Shown: piece after piece, positions 48,101 through 58,016 of the stretch
Position numbering within the stretch: position 1 is the stretch's first letter
Layout of the letters: every line of letters begins with the position of its first letter
NCBI RefSeq assembly: GCF_963576615.1
Contig: NC_088708.1
Coordinates: 27,349,191-27,413,190 of the forward strand
Source of the DNA: Watersipora subatra
Taxonomy: Eukaryota; Bryozoa; Gymnolaemata; Cheilostomatida; Watersiporidae
Direction of reading: 5' to 3'
DNA: 64,000 nucleotides
Position numbers and translations under genes: made by a program
The notes under the pieces: generated by a model
Told to the model about the DNA's origin: nothing
The model's database searches: none
Seen by the model: only the letters and a program-made list of their open reading frames with translations

Positions 48101-50613
48101 AATGCTTAGCTTAATGAGTTGATCAGGGATAGTTCACTCATCAACTTCTCATCCTCTTGCTTCTGGAAGAGTCAGCTGGCAGCACAGTCCCAGCTTCATT
48201 GACTTTCCAACTTCGGATTCTAACATGTTTTAAAATTTAGTATAAGGTTATGATATTTTGTTCCTAAACCTACCAAAAAGCCATCTTAGAACATATATAC
48301 GCTGTTCTCACAAAAAAGTTTTCCCGAATACAGTCATCATTAAAGATCAACTTGCACAGAATTCTAGCAAATTTATCAAAAGTTTTTTTATCATTTGCGA
48401 TTTTTTTGATGTTTGAGGTCGACAGCCAGAATGTTTCAAGATTAAAATTGACCAAACTTGATTGCGATTAAAAAACTCGGATCAAGCAAAAGTGTGACTA
48501 TGACGTCTATGGTTGCAAATAAGTGTGACTATGATGTCTATGGTTGCAAATAAGCTGCCAGAATGAAGACGCGTAATGCTGCAACTTAAATGCAAATCAA
48601 CTGCCGTCAATAACTGCAATCAATAAATGCCGATATCAACTAAAGCAGCGATAGCAACTAGTGACATCAGTACACAAGTCTTTTTCTTCTGAGTGTTTTT
48701 ACCGCAATCACGTTTTGCTGATTTTAATCGTGAAACATTGTGGCAGTCAAATCACCTCTAATATGAAGAACAATAGCAAATAATAGAAAAATACCGATAC
48801 TTTCTGATATCCACTAAAATTTTGTATAAGTTCATCTCTAAGCTGAAGATTATATTTTTCTTGTACCAAGCGTTTGGTTCAGTGAGGAGGCTGCGGCTTT
48901 GCCTTATGTTAGACATAGGTACCTCTATGCTAACTAGTTCTATGGCGGATAGTTTTATGCTAGTTTTTTCTATGACAGATAGCTTAAGATGATGTCGCTT
49001 GTAACAGCTCTACGTTAGTCTATTCTATGAAAGGCAGTTCTAAACCAACTCAGTTTTTGTTAATTAGTTGCGTACGCCAGTCAAATGTAGACAGGTTAGG
49101 TCTATGGCAGTTAGTTCTATGTAAATTAGTTCCATGATAGAAAACCTGTGAGTCTGCTGGACAATGAGGTGCATTGCTATTAGCTAAATATAATTTCCTA
49201 CAATAATTATATTTTATTTATTATTTACGAACTATTTGTGTCTCAACATCAGCTGATGGCTGTGTGCAAGTTACGACTCACTTATGTAAAAGGCCAACTG
49301 GCTTCACACCTGCTGCTGTTATTCTCCTTTTAATAATAATGTAACCACCTGAATAGGAGGCTGTGTATAGGAGGCTGTGTATATACACATCTGCGTAGCA
49401 GAGCTATTATAGTGAAGGAATTGTATTAAAACACTGCAAGCATTTGTATTGCAAGTAGTTACAAACACTAAAATAATAGCTGTAATTCGATGAAGAAAAT
49501 GTTGCACTATTTAAAGATTTTGTTTCAAAATTAAATGAATTGTGTTTGTCCAAGTTAATTTCACAACATCAGCCTAGTTTTAGTTTTCAAGCATTTCATC
49601 TCTGCACAAATCAAAATTTTCAAACTTGACTTCGAATGCTGAACAAAAATTCAGAGCCTGATCAGCAAAAATAACCTTGACATGGCTCTGCTGTCGTGTG
49701 ACTTTCAATATCTTTTGTGTTCAATTGTTGACTAGCTTTCTATATGCTAATGTTTTTGATGTTAAAATTGGTAACAATACAGAAACATTTTTGAAGCAGT
49801 TTTACACGATCTTTGAGAGAATATCTTTTATTTAAATGAAACACAAAAGCTATTTCATTTTAAACCAAAATTTAAAGAAATAACTATGGAATACAAGCTG
49901 CTATACTGTTCCACCTAGTCGATGCTATTAGAAGAGTATTTACGGCGAATTCAGTTTACTTTATACACTCCCTGCTTTGGTTATATACAGTTGATAATTG
50001 AAATAATATAACAACACATTAAAACACTGTGTTCTAGTTTTGGAGCAAATCAAGTTGTTTCCATTATTTTTAATAAAAAAATCATTTCGGACTTTGAACA
50101 AACCACTTTTTAACCAGCCCTCTGTAATGAATTGTTGCCCAAAACTACCTGAACAGTAAGAGCTCAAGAGTTTATTTCACTGTATTCTGTCAGCATCTAG
50201 CAAAGTACACGCCAAACTTGCAGTGCAATGTTTGCTTAAAAGCAGTAAAACACCCTTTTGATCATTTTAAATAGTTCAAACATTTTACTGTGCTTGTAGC
50301 TGTATTGATTAGTTAAAAATATTTTTTTCACCTACAACAAAAGCTGCCTACTATTATGTGTTGGTTAAAAGACAAAACAGCAAAATCACTTGTCAATTTG
50401 CTGTCGGGTCTGTTTCAGGTCAAGGTTTGGTTTCAGAATAGACGAATGAAATGGAAAAGAACAAAGGGAGCCCAAGTAGTAAGAGACAAAGTCACTGGTC
50501 AAGTAAAACCGGCAGCGGAAGTAGACATTTCTTTAAATAATTTGGCCAATCAAGTGCAATCACATGCAAACTCTGTCAACCAAGGAGTTGCAAACATGTA
50601 TCTAAATGACTGA
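27111..50613 (+). CDS. Mox: Mox/MEOX homeobox transcription factor, five exons, complete
   Basis: Exons are 27111-27171, 27620-27756, 29069-29264, 31608-31777 and 50419-50613. They sum to 759 nt (252 residues plus stop) and all phases agree. The homeodomain is residues 145-204, and its sequence ([42 protein letters not shown]) is of MEOX type. Trp48, Phe49, Gln50, Asn51 and Arg53 of helix 3 are present. The intron between homeodomain residues 44 and 45 sits where MEOX genes have theirs. The N-terminal part is Pro/Ser/Thr-rich and not conserved; a 48-residue tail ends in YLND. MEOX proteins are nuclear DNA-binding regulators of mesoderm and muscle. The first two exons rest on phase and splice sites alone. 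The 18.6-kb last intron is full of transposons. Confidence 0.85.
27620..27756 (+). CDS. Mox: Mox exon 2
   Basis: Starts after TTTTATTAG and ends at CAG|GTATAA. The frame continues from exon 1 in phase and includes [18 protein letters not shown]. The longer open frame upstream of 27620 is intronic. Confidence 0.6.
28031..28053. repeat. Small perfect hairpin in Mox intron 2
   Basis: TAAGCTTTTT / AAAAAGCTTA around GCC. Nothing else is evident in introns 1-3. Confidence 0.6.
29069..29264 (+). CDS. Mox: Mox exon 3
   Basis: Follows TTGTCTAGCAG and ends before GTAAGC. Sixty-five codons without a stop, rich in Ser, Pro and Thr ([20 protein letters not shown]). Phase 0 in and 1 out, as exon 4 needs. 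Confidence 0.65.
31551..31577. repeat. Hairpin just upstream of the Mox homeobox exon
   Basis: Eleven-base arms TCACATGACTT / AAGTCATGTGA around CTTAA, ending 30 bases before the exon 4 acceptor. Confidence 0.7.
31608..31777 (+). CDS. Mox: Mox exon 4 (homeodomain residues 1-44)
   Basis: The exon ends in the codon for Gln44 of the homeodomain followed by GTAGGC. It starts after ATTGTAG; an AG three bases later would give an equally valid protein one residue shorter. It holds helices 1 and 2 and the start of helix 3. Confidence 0.85.
33311..34211. mobile_element. MITE with TA target site in Mox intron 4
   Basis: Ends are CCGTAAGTCCTTATGCTCAA and its near-complement, flanked on both sides by TA (33309-33310, 34212-34213). 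The terminal repeats extend to about 35 bp and include a self-complementary AAGCCGCGCGGCTT. 901 bp, no ORF, so non-autonomous Tc1/mariner-type. Confidence 0.8.
34579..35612. mobile_element. Pogo-type MITE with a SINE inside
   Basis: Left end CGGTAGTCCCTCACTATACG; right end in reverse CAGTACACTCTTGCTACTTC. The ends agree at about two thirds of positions and are flanked by TA. The tRNA-like SINE at 35017-35165 interrupts the middle. Confidence 0.55.
35017..35165 (+). repeat. tRNA-derived SINE, copy
   Basis: AGTTGGACAGTGTAGTGCATTGG-like head (box A region) and GAGTTTAAATCC (box B), followed by a tail with CTTTATAGCTACAACTGGAC shared with 44185 and 55563. Confidence 0.5.
35883..35934. repeat. 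23-bp-arm palindrome
   Basis: Arms 35883-35905 and 35912-35934 are exact complements around ATTTAT. A looser cluster of inverted ATAAAACCA units lies at 36018-36125. Confidence 0.85.
36649..38439 (-). mobile_element. piggyBac-like element, non-autonomous
   Basis: Both ends abut TTAA (36645-36648 and 38440-38443). The terminal inverted repeats are CCCATTCAGGACT and, in reverse, CCCACTCAGGACT. A CCC start next to a TTAA duplication is the hallmark of piggyBac transposons. Two small hairpins (38368-38382, 38409-38423) lie inside the right end. No transposase catalytic domain is visible; the only coding candidate is the two-exon acidic ORF at 37370-38165. Size 1791 bp. Confidence 0.75.
37370..38165 (-). 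CDS. Two-exon acidic small protein inside the piggyBac-like element
   Basis: Exon 1 is 38060-38165 (ATG at 38165, ending GAAG|GTAAGT). Exon 2 is 37370-37461 (after ACATGTAG, ending in TAA). The phases match (1 base plus 2) and the product is 65 residues. It is strongly acidic, with 17 Asp/Glu residues, and begins [11 protein letters not shown]. The position, just inside one TIR and reading inward, and the acidity resemble the N-terminal part of piggyBac transposases, so it may be the surviving 5' end of a deleted transposase. It could instead be a host micro-gene. I do not recognise it from any family. Confidence 0.5.
40550..40606. repeat. Three copies of a 19-bp repeat
   Basis: TTAGAGATGTGAACACYTC three times, followed by a partial inverted echo CTTAGGGGTGTCAAC. 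Confidence 0.8.
41634..42179 (+). mobile_element. Foldback family 2 (TA-type MITE), copy E
   Basis: Starts CAGTGGAACG and ends in ACTG, flanked by TA (41632-41633, 42180-42181). Blocks near both ends match copy D at 22270-22930. 546 bp, no ORF. Confidence 0.7.
42441..42535. repeat. Tandem repeat GCTAGCCTAAGTTCCACCGGT
   Basis: Four and a half copies of a 21-bp unit. The minus-strand frame that follows (42541-42777) has no recognisable domain. Confidence 0.85.
43554..43576. repeat. TA microsatellite
   Basis: TA run directly before copy 2 of the CGGCGTTGCCCG family. Confidence 0.9.
43577..43965 (+). repeat. Dispersed CGGCGTTGCCCG repeat, copy 2
   Basis: Starts CTAGCTGTGCCACCCGGCGT and ends near CTAATAATAGCTATAGCCGG, as copy 1 does. 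The middle differs from copy 1. Confidence 0.7.
44185..44300 (+). repeat. tRNA-derived SINE, copy
   Basis: GTAGTTTACTGGGTAAACTC (box A region), then GAAATTTGAATC (box B) and the shared tail CAAAACTTTATCGCTATA. Confidence 0.45.
45287..45725. mobile_element. Foldback family 1, copy B (best copy)
   Basis: Terminal inverted repeats of about 120 bp, including ATCAGAAAGTATCGATA, CATTTGCGATTG and a block near AACTTGATCGC. Between the arms is unique sequence. No ORF. Confidence 0.7.
45952..46019. repeat. Direct repeat (two copies)
   Basis: GATCATTGACAAACAATTAG...GTTCTG twice. A similar two-copy repeat (CACTAATGTATGGTC...) is at 46516-46581. Confidence 0.7.
47263..47292. repeat. Perfect 30-bp palindrome
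   Basis: A 30-bp sequence equal to its own reverse complement, with no spacer (centre AAATTT), followed by repeated ATTCATGATT units to about 47375. Confidence 0.9.
48335..48835. mobile_element. Foldback family 1, copy C
   Basis: Same end blocks as copy B (TTATCATTTGCGATTTTTT, ACCGATACTTTCTGAT), and a 31-bp direct repeat (48490-48551) in its middle. Confidence 0.65.
50419..50613 (+). CDS. Mox: Mox exon 5 (recognition helix and tail)
   Basis: Starts after CTGTTTCAG with [14 protein letters not shown] and runs to a TGA at 50611-50613. The tail ([15 protein letters not shown]...) is not known to me from other MEOX proteins. Part of this exon and its 3' UTR is repeated at 54501-54870. Confidence 0.85.
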   Translation, partial: VKVWFQNRRMKWKRTKGAQVVRDKVTGQVKPAAEVDISLNNLANQVQSHANSVNQGVANMYLND

Positions 50614-51540
50614 ATAGAAGTAGTAATACTTTGATTGTTATCACTAGTTGATGAGTCAATCTAAAGTTTTCATTTTTATTATAAATTTCTATAAATATAT
50701 TAGACTATATGTTTTTAACAACAATAATAATCCTGACTAGCGGACAAGGTGTCTTCTGCTGTTAACGGATATTTGTCTTACAGTATATTGAAAGGATGAA
50801 TAGTTTATAAGAAGACAACTCCGACATGTTTTTTTACCAAAGACCCTAGTTTTATGTTTCCATCTATTACCATTATGTCAGCCATGAGATAAATACCTCT
50901 ATATTTCTTTCTTGGCTGATTATAAGAAACAATGTAAAAATTTCTGCCCCGCCAAAGAATGTACAATGACAAGCATCACAAAGCATTTTATCAAACAACC
51001 CATTTGTATATTGCTGTCATGTTTGTGTTTTATAATATTTTTTCATTTTTTTGACGACATGCTCAATATAACACTCTGGTGTACTTGATTATCAGACTCT
51101 TCTTTTCTTTGAAATTATTATGTTTAATGAATTTTACCTTTGGTTACTCTGCAAGCAAGGATTCTTTGCCAAAGCATCAGACCACAAAACTTGTTTCAAC
51201 ATCATCTATCTAGCAATGAATAGGGCTATAAATATAACTTTATAGTCACTGCCAAAAATTTTATTGTTTTTGTACACATTAGAGCTTGACTCATTTGATA
51301 AGAATGCCATTTCAATGGGTTTTAACTTCCTCTTCAGTTCCTTTTATGTGCCAATTTACAAAACACGCTAAATGACCTGAATCAGCTACATTTATGTCTT
51401 GTTTTGATAATAATATTCTCTAATTTACAATCTGTTCAGTTCTCTAATATTCATAGTAGTGGTGGTGATCATGGCAGCATTAGTAAACTCAGTAAAATTG
51501 TTGGTAATGGTAATAACAAAATGGCATTAGTCTTTAAAGT
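50614..51540. other. Mox 3' UTR and downstream, no further gene
   Basis: The first 190 bases are shared with the downstream copy. No AATAAA is seen in them, so the polyadenylation site is uncertain. Confidence 0.35.
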
Positions 51541-51858
51541 ATAGCAGTAATAATTAAGGTATTAGTAACAGTTGAAGTGATACTAGTAGCAATCGTGGTA
51601 TTATATAACAGTATAAATAATACTTGCAGCAGTCGTCGTCGTATTAGTAACATTTGAAATAATTCTAGTAGTAGTCGTGGTATTACTAACAGTTGAAATA
51701 ATACTAGTAGTAGTAGTCATGGTATTACTAACAGTTGAAATAATATTAGTAGTAGTCATGGTATCACTAACAGTTGAAATAATACTAGTAGTAGTAGTCA
51801 TGGTATTACTAACATTTGAAATAATATTAGTAGTAGTATTGGTAACAGTTGAAAAATG
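51541..51858. repeat. Tandem repeat of TAGTAGTAGTC...ACAGTTGAAATAA units
   Basis: Units of about 40-45 bp, each with a short TAG trinucleotide run. The open frames across it are repeat translations. Confidence 0.85.
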
Positions 51859-54195
51859 TTAGTCTTGCAGGTAATGCCACTAAAGGTTTATTTCATTTGA
51901 TGATAGCCAGCAACTCAGTTTTATCTGTTCCTGGGTAAAACCAGGTGAAACTCTTTCTTGTACAGCTATGTTTCAGTTAGTCCTTTTTACATCACAAACT
52001 AATACTATTGAGTTGTCTGTTCTTGTAGATTACAACTTATTGGTCATTATTTTCTTGAATATTGAATGTTATGTACAAATTCAAACTGGATTTATATTTA
52101 GCAAAATGTCGCACTTTTGGATTGTAAAAATCACTATCATATATTTTGCACAACTAGAAGCACCAATATAATTTGTTCATTTTGTGTACCATGTTTACTA
52201 GCGGATTAGCTATTGTAAAGCTGAAACGATATTTATTAAGTTAGATGATTGATTTATATGATATAATTATAATCTTACACAAATAAAGTTACAAGACACC
52301 ATTTCTCAGGTTACACAATCTCATTGATATTCAAATCACTTATATATTTAATATGTAGCCAAACGAATTAAATACGCACTAAATGAAGTAGACTTTGACA
52401 AACAACAATGTTAACCGTACTTTAGACAAGCTGTTGAAGTTGTCTTATTTTGTTTCTTTAATTATTTTGATGAGAAGATGACTACACTCCTCACTGGTCA
52501 TATGAAACACTGCAGGTTCTTTATGCTAGCAGTAGTAAAGTCCAAAGACACGTAATTATGCTGACATACTGAAGCATGCTGATACACATTGCTTATTGAC
52601 ACGCTGTTGTTAGCATTTTTGAGCCAAATCATATATAAAAGATTTTACCAAATTCGATATTTTAGCATATTTGCAAGAGCTGATTTTTATGTGAGATAAG
52701 ACAATATGCACAGAAATTCTTTAATCAGCTTTTTTCTCATTTTGTTAACAGGTCAGTTTATTAACAAATTTAAAAAGCAAATTATAAAGGCATTAAAATT
52801 GCAAAATAATCTCATATGAACTTTCAATTTATAAAGCCACTATGTAGAGCATGTGGTCAGTCCCAAAGTATACAAGGCATCTAATAGTAAACAATAAACA
52901 GGCATCTAAACTCTATACGATACAGCCATTTGAACCTTGTGATGGTAGACCAATATGTACATTGTAGACTCATTATAAGGTACCTTGTTACTTAGTTCCA
53001 TATGTGAATTACAGTATGCAGGCCTACGTATATACTATCCTATAGAAGTGCACATCCTTCATACATAAGTTATATGGCTGAAAGTGTTGTTTATTAGTTT
53101 ATATTGAAAAGAAAACTCTAAGAAAGAGGTGAATAATAATGCTAGGCATATAATGGTTTTTAGGGGTTAAAACTGTCAGTCTCCTGACAAAAGGTAACTA
53201 CCATTAAATATTTGGAGTTGTAAGCTCATTTATTGTTTTTGGCAAGTGAGAATAACTCCAAATTGACTTTTCTAAATCATGTAATTACGCTTGAGCAACA
53301 TTTACAGTCAGGGTGTCAATATTTCCACAAGCAACCTAAAAAAAGGTATATTAAGTTTATTTGAACATAATTCTGGATCAGATGCTTTCCAAAGGCAGTT
53401 CAGATGCCTACTTGGAAAACCATTTGGTTTACCAGGCAGTGTTACAGCTACGGGGCCCATCCTCCTCCCCGCCTTCTTCACTCCCTCTGTCCCCCCTCCA
53501 CTCTCTCAAACAAACAAGTATTCTGAAAAGTAGCATGTCAAGAATAACAAAAGTAATCAAAGATAACAATTAAAAGCATATAAATCATTTTTTCATATTT
53601 TCATGAAGCGCATGAAAAGTTTGAAAGCCTTAATAGAAGCGAGTAGACCTACTTTTTCCCTTGTATAACCTACCGTAGACCTGCCTACCATGGAGCTACT
53701 TACTGTAGATCTACCTACCATAGAGCTAACTAATGCAGACCTACCATAAGCCTGCTGTAAACACGTTCATCAGCTTTTGAGAGCCTCATGTAAAAGGTTG
53801 ACAAAAAATAATGTTAGCTAAATATCGCAAAAACATGCCCTGCTTTTGTTCAATTTCTAAATTGAAACAGCACATAAAAATGCTTTAATGTTGTTGGTAG
53901 ACTAGCTGATAATCTGTCATTAAAGCTGGTTTTTGTGACTGACCATTTATTTTAAAGATGATTCCATTGACCGATCTACACTGACAATTGATATTACGCA
54001 CACATGGACATTCATCATTCTTATTGGTTATTATTCCTCGCTTGTTGTTGGTGAGAGAATAGAATTACATGTGATCTGCTGTAACTGGTTGCCACACCCA
54101 ATCAATCATGTGCATATTGAACACGTTCAGGCTGGGTTGGTGTTGGAGAAAATAAAAAGTTTTCTTTAATTTCTCAGCTAGTGAAGATTTTTGCA
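51859..54195. other. No gene seen
   Basis: Unique DNA. Short frames (51968-52171, 53291-53573) lack recognisable domains or splice context. Related CTACCATAGAGCTA-type units occur at about 53670-53740. Confidence 0.35.
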
Positions 54196-54291
54196 AAATC
54201 TGCGTGTTTATTGGCTAACGTATACAGAAATCTGCGTGTTTATTGGCTAACGTATACAGAAATCTGCGTGTTTATTGGCTAACGTATACAG
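54196..54291. repeat. Three perfect copies of a 32-bp repeat
   Basis: The unit is AAATCTGCGTGTTTATTGGC followed by TAACGTATACAG, repeated three times. Confidence 0.95.
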
Positions 54292-54500
54292 AAATGTAAA
54301 CTCCTACTACTGATGGGGCTAGCAGCTGTAATATCAATGCTTTTATTTAGTTGTTCACAGCTGAGTTTGTTAGCTAACATTGAATAGAAGCTCTCTAAAG
54401 CATGTCTGAATACAATTATGCTAGATTTCCTTTGAAAAGGCAGGTGTGCATTTCTTAATGTCAACACTGATGCAAGCCAAACAGCCTCTGAAGCAAATGC

Positions 54501-54870
54501 ATGAAAGGAACGAGAACAAGAAGAGCCCAAGTAGCAAGAGACAAAGTCACTGGTCAAGTAAAACCAGCAGCGGAAGTAGACATTTCTCTAAATAATTTGG
54601 CCAATCAAGTGCAATCACATGCAAACTCTGTCAACCAAGGAGTTGCAAACATGTATCTAAATGACTGAATAGAAGTAGTAATACTTTGATTGTTGTCACT
54701 AGTTGATGAGTCAATCTCAAGTTTTCATTTTTATTAAATTTTTTTATAAATATATTAGACTATATGTTTTTAACAACAATAATAATTCTGAATAGCGGAC
54801 AAAGTGTCTTCTGCTGCTAATGGATATTTGTTTTATAGTATTTTGAAACGATGAATACTTTTTATTGGAT
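54501..54870 (+). pseudogene. Partial duplicate of Mox exon 5 and 3' UTR
   Basis: From the ATGAAA of homeodomain helix 3 to about 200 bp past the stop, this matches 50446-50810 codon for codon. The region lacks helices 1-2 and most of helix 3. A frame of 55 codons (54501-54668) stays open to the same TGA. In the 145 nt after the homeodomain I count three changes, two of them silent; the shared 3' UTR differs at roughly 8 percent of sites. There is no acceptor AG at the matching place, so it is probably inert, but the coding part looks better preserved than the UTR. Confidence 0.75.
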
Positions 54871-55328
54871 GATAATTGTGAAATTTCAAATTTACAAGGT
54901 ATGATTATGATTTTCCAAAGCTCAAGGTCATGTTTTTATAGGTGCAGAGTAGGCACATACCGGTATCCGGTATCATCGTGTCATCAATGAGATATATCTG
55001 TACATTAGTTACCTCTACTATCTAAAAAGTTGCTCAAGTACAATTACTTTCAGTGAAGGCGTGATGTACTTTCTTATGATTGTATTAACAAGAAGGTAAC
55101 AGTTCGTCGGAGAAAAAAATCGGAGGAGGTACAAAAAATCTTTCGATGGACACAAAGATATTTTTGAGAGAGACTAAAATTTACAAAGTAAACCAGAAGT
55201 AAGAGCAGAGTTACAGAAGTTTTAATTACCGTAACTCTGTCTTATTGGGTGGTCGTAATTTTGTACTTGAGTCATCAACTTCAACAGCCGGGTTAAAACT
55301 AGCTAATCAGAGTTGACCTATATACCTG

Positions 55329-55525
55329 TACTAGCTGTGCTACCCTGTTGCCCAGGTATTAAAAGTCTGCTTATAAACAAGGAGAGGTAATGAGAGTTGC
55401 CTGCCACTTGTTATTAGCCTGGCACATTGCCAATGGATAATTTGAGTAAGATTGCTAATGAGAGCTACGGCTTCTCATGACGTAATAGCATGACTTTGCG
55501 CCGTGACCGCAAGTATAGCCTATTT
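55329..55525 (+). repeat. Dispersed CGGCGTTGCCCG repeat, copy 3
   Basis: CTAGCTGTGCTACCCTGTTG then CCCAGG..., and the shared GCCTGGCACATTGCCAATGG block also present twice in copy 1. Confidence 0.65.
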
Positions 55526-55562
55526 GCTCCCACATAGCAACATATATCGCTTATTGAATCTA

Positions 55563-55700
55563 TCAAGCTCGTGTGGCTAAATTGGTAGGACGTTGGACTG
55601 GTGAAAGGGAGGTTCCAAGATCAAATCTTCTGCGTAATGGATTCTTTATTCCAAGATTTTAATACCTATAGCTGGACCTACACATTGATGACAAGCTTTG
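55563..55700 (+). repeat. tRNA-derived SINE, copy
   Basis: GTGGCTAAATTGGTAGGACG gives a good box A, and GGTTCCAAGATC a weak box B. The tail ATTTTAATACCTATAGCTGG is shared with copies at 35017 and 44185. Confidence 0.55.
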
Positions 55701-55919
55701 AGAAATAGATATAAGATCACTACTTCTTCCAAGGTGGCAGTTTCCTGCGTAGGGGAGGAGTAGAATACGTGGGCCTCCAAAAGTGCTTATAATTTGTTAT
55801 TTGAATATATTCTGCCGAAAATGCCAAAAAAACTACCTATTGTCACCATGAGTTAAAGCATTTGGTACAATACTATAATGGCATTAAACTTCTGCACAAA
55901 AACATTTGAAAAGGGAGTT

Positions 55920-56108
55920 TTAAAAGTGTGGCTCATGTATCCTTTTAAAGAGGATACATGAGCCGGTATGGAGGATACATAGTCCACTGCCGTAGGACAT
56001 TTGGATATTCAAGATATTCTTATCCTCTACTACTCTTTTGACAGCTTTTCTCATCACAGTCTCGGGTACTGCTTCTCCGTTTGTTCTCTTTTTGTAAAAT
56101 TGGGACAT
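55920..56108 (-). pseudogene. Fragment of a pogo-type transposase N-terminus
   Basis: The frame starts MSQFYKKRTNGEAVPETVMR and continues with a helix-turn-helix-like KAVKRVVEDKNILNIQMSYG. This resembles the Psq-type DNA-binding start of pogo/Tigger-like transposases. It then runs into a hairpin (55930-55964) and loses the pattern. Weak evidence. Confidence 0.35.
55930..55964. repeat. 14-bp-arm hairpin
   Basis: GGCTCATGTATCCT / AGGATACATGAGCC around TTTAAAG. Confidence 0.85.
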
Positions 56109-57119
56109 GATTATCTGAAATAATCAAAAAATAGGATAGATGGACCACCTTCCTAATCATCCAGGTATATATCTGCATTCATGTATGATACTTGGACCGC
56201 CCGGTTCACCTATCCTACCATGGCATAGCCCGTGTATCCTCAGTCAAAGCATTACTGAATCGCCTGTCGAAATCGCAAGTCATATTTACTGAATCGCCTG
56301 TCTATCTGTGCGTGGAGAATCTGCAAGTACCACAACACCATTTTTGATCTTGTATGAATTGGTCTTGTAGTTTATAGTGTAGTTTGTTAGTAATTTGTTA
56401 CTTGTTTATAGTGTAGTTTGTAGCAAATTACTAATCCTTGTAGTTTGAAGCATTAGTAATTTGATAATTTTTGGGATTAGACAGTTTTAAATGTTTATCA
56501 AAATGCATTGAATGGCTCATTTAATGTTCAACTTTGATATAAAATTAAAATCCGTAACATCTTTTTAATAATTACAAAGATCCAACCAGCATTGACTTAC
56601 TAGGAATAGCCCAAGTTCGCAAGCATAAGGCACCTCACTTGCAGCTCTTTGTATGAATGTTGAAAATTATTAAAAATGGCAACCGTGGGTTCGTTGCTGA
56701 TTGGCTAAAAAGATTATGGCAGTGGAAAACATTCACAGATAACACAATTCCTACAATAAGAGGTGGCCTATATATCCTCTGTGACCTCCCCTACCAGAAA
56801 GGCCTGACTTCAGCCAGGACATTTCAGTAGCTGAATTGTCGGATATTTCAATATTGAAGGGTGTTGATTTGACTGAGTACATCATTTTAAGACGTGTTCT
56901 ACCGGTGTAGGCCAGTAACTGTGAGATCTAAATCATTACCATATGTTTACTATGTAAACTAACAGAAACCAGGGCCTATATAAAGAGTCTCAATAAAGAT
57001 ATCACTACGTTTAGAGAAAGCAAAGCTTGCTGTGCTCTCAGGCTAGATTTAATGATGGAGAGAATATTTATGAGTCTGATATTCTGGTTAAAATGGTGGG
57101 TGGTGTGGTTGCCCACAAA
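56109..57119. other. No gene seen
   Basis: Unique DNA up to the left target duplication of the BEL/Pao element. Confidence 0.35.
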
Positions 57120-57124
57120 AACAG

Positions 57125-57646
57125 TGTAACTATCCCTCTGAATTTTGACAGTGTAGACTGATTGGATGGATGAGTAGTCTTATACAACATTTATTGTTCC
57201 GACCAACCGTGACACTATAATTAAAGGCAATATGAAATAATATGTGCACTGAGCATAAAATAGAAAGTGACAGCATGCAGTGCAATAAATTCAAGCTCAA
57301 ATTCAAAATAAAACAATAGGCATTATATAAAGTGGATGAATAGCACAAATCATACCTTATTGTGGTCTCCAGAGAGTAGTTAGTGTTTCAGTTTAGTTGT
57401 TGGCTATATGTATGTAGTTTAATAATAAGAAATCATGGCTACGTTTTTGATGTTGCTAGCGTAGCTGTATGCTGAGAACTGATCTACTGGATTACAAAAC
57501 AAAAGACAAGTTGCATTTATCATAAAGTAATTAACCTATGAATATCCATCTCTTCATTGCTCACCCAACCGCAATCAAAACATTCACAGCAAAAAACAGG
57601 CTGGTGGGGAAAGCCACTAGGCATTGATGCTGACCAATTCCCTACA
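57125..57646 (-). repeat. 3' LTR of the BEL/Pao element
   Basis: 522 bp, TG...CA ends. The polypurine tract lies at 57647-57660 (as CTCCCCCTTTT on the plus strand). Confidence 0.9.
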
Positions 57647-58016
57647 CTCCCCCTTTTAATTTGACCACCTGACACAGGAAAATTAACTCCTGAAGTTGTA
57701 TCTACATTGAATTAAAGCACTGAATATTGTCTTATGCTGCCACATACTTACCATGCTAAAGATTGTTGTCACGGTCTTAGTTCTAAGATTATTACTATAA
57801 TGTGGGTATTAATAGTTTGTTTCGCTTTTGTTGTTGTTTTTCTTATTTTATTTCATTTTTTGTATTTTTTATTATAGCAATAAATGGTAAAAGCTACTAC
57901 TACTAGTGGTGGATAAGGCATAATGGCTATGGTTATGTACGTCAGTGTGAGTAGTTTCATCAAGAGTATACTTACTTACTTTGGTACGGAGATCTCTAAC
58001 GTATCCTTGACATATC

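Noticed and set aside
51601-51862. Frames with repeated TTTTSIISTVSN or VVMVLLTVEIILV
   Set aside because: Translations of the TAG-rich tandem repeat.
55563-55640. Functional tRNA gene
   Set aside because: Box A is good, but box B and the acceptor stem do not form a proper tRNA; a SINE fits better.
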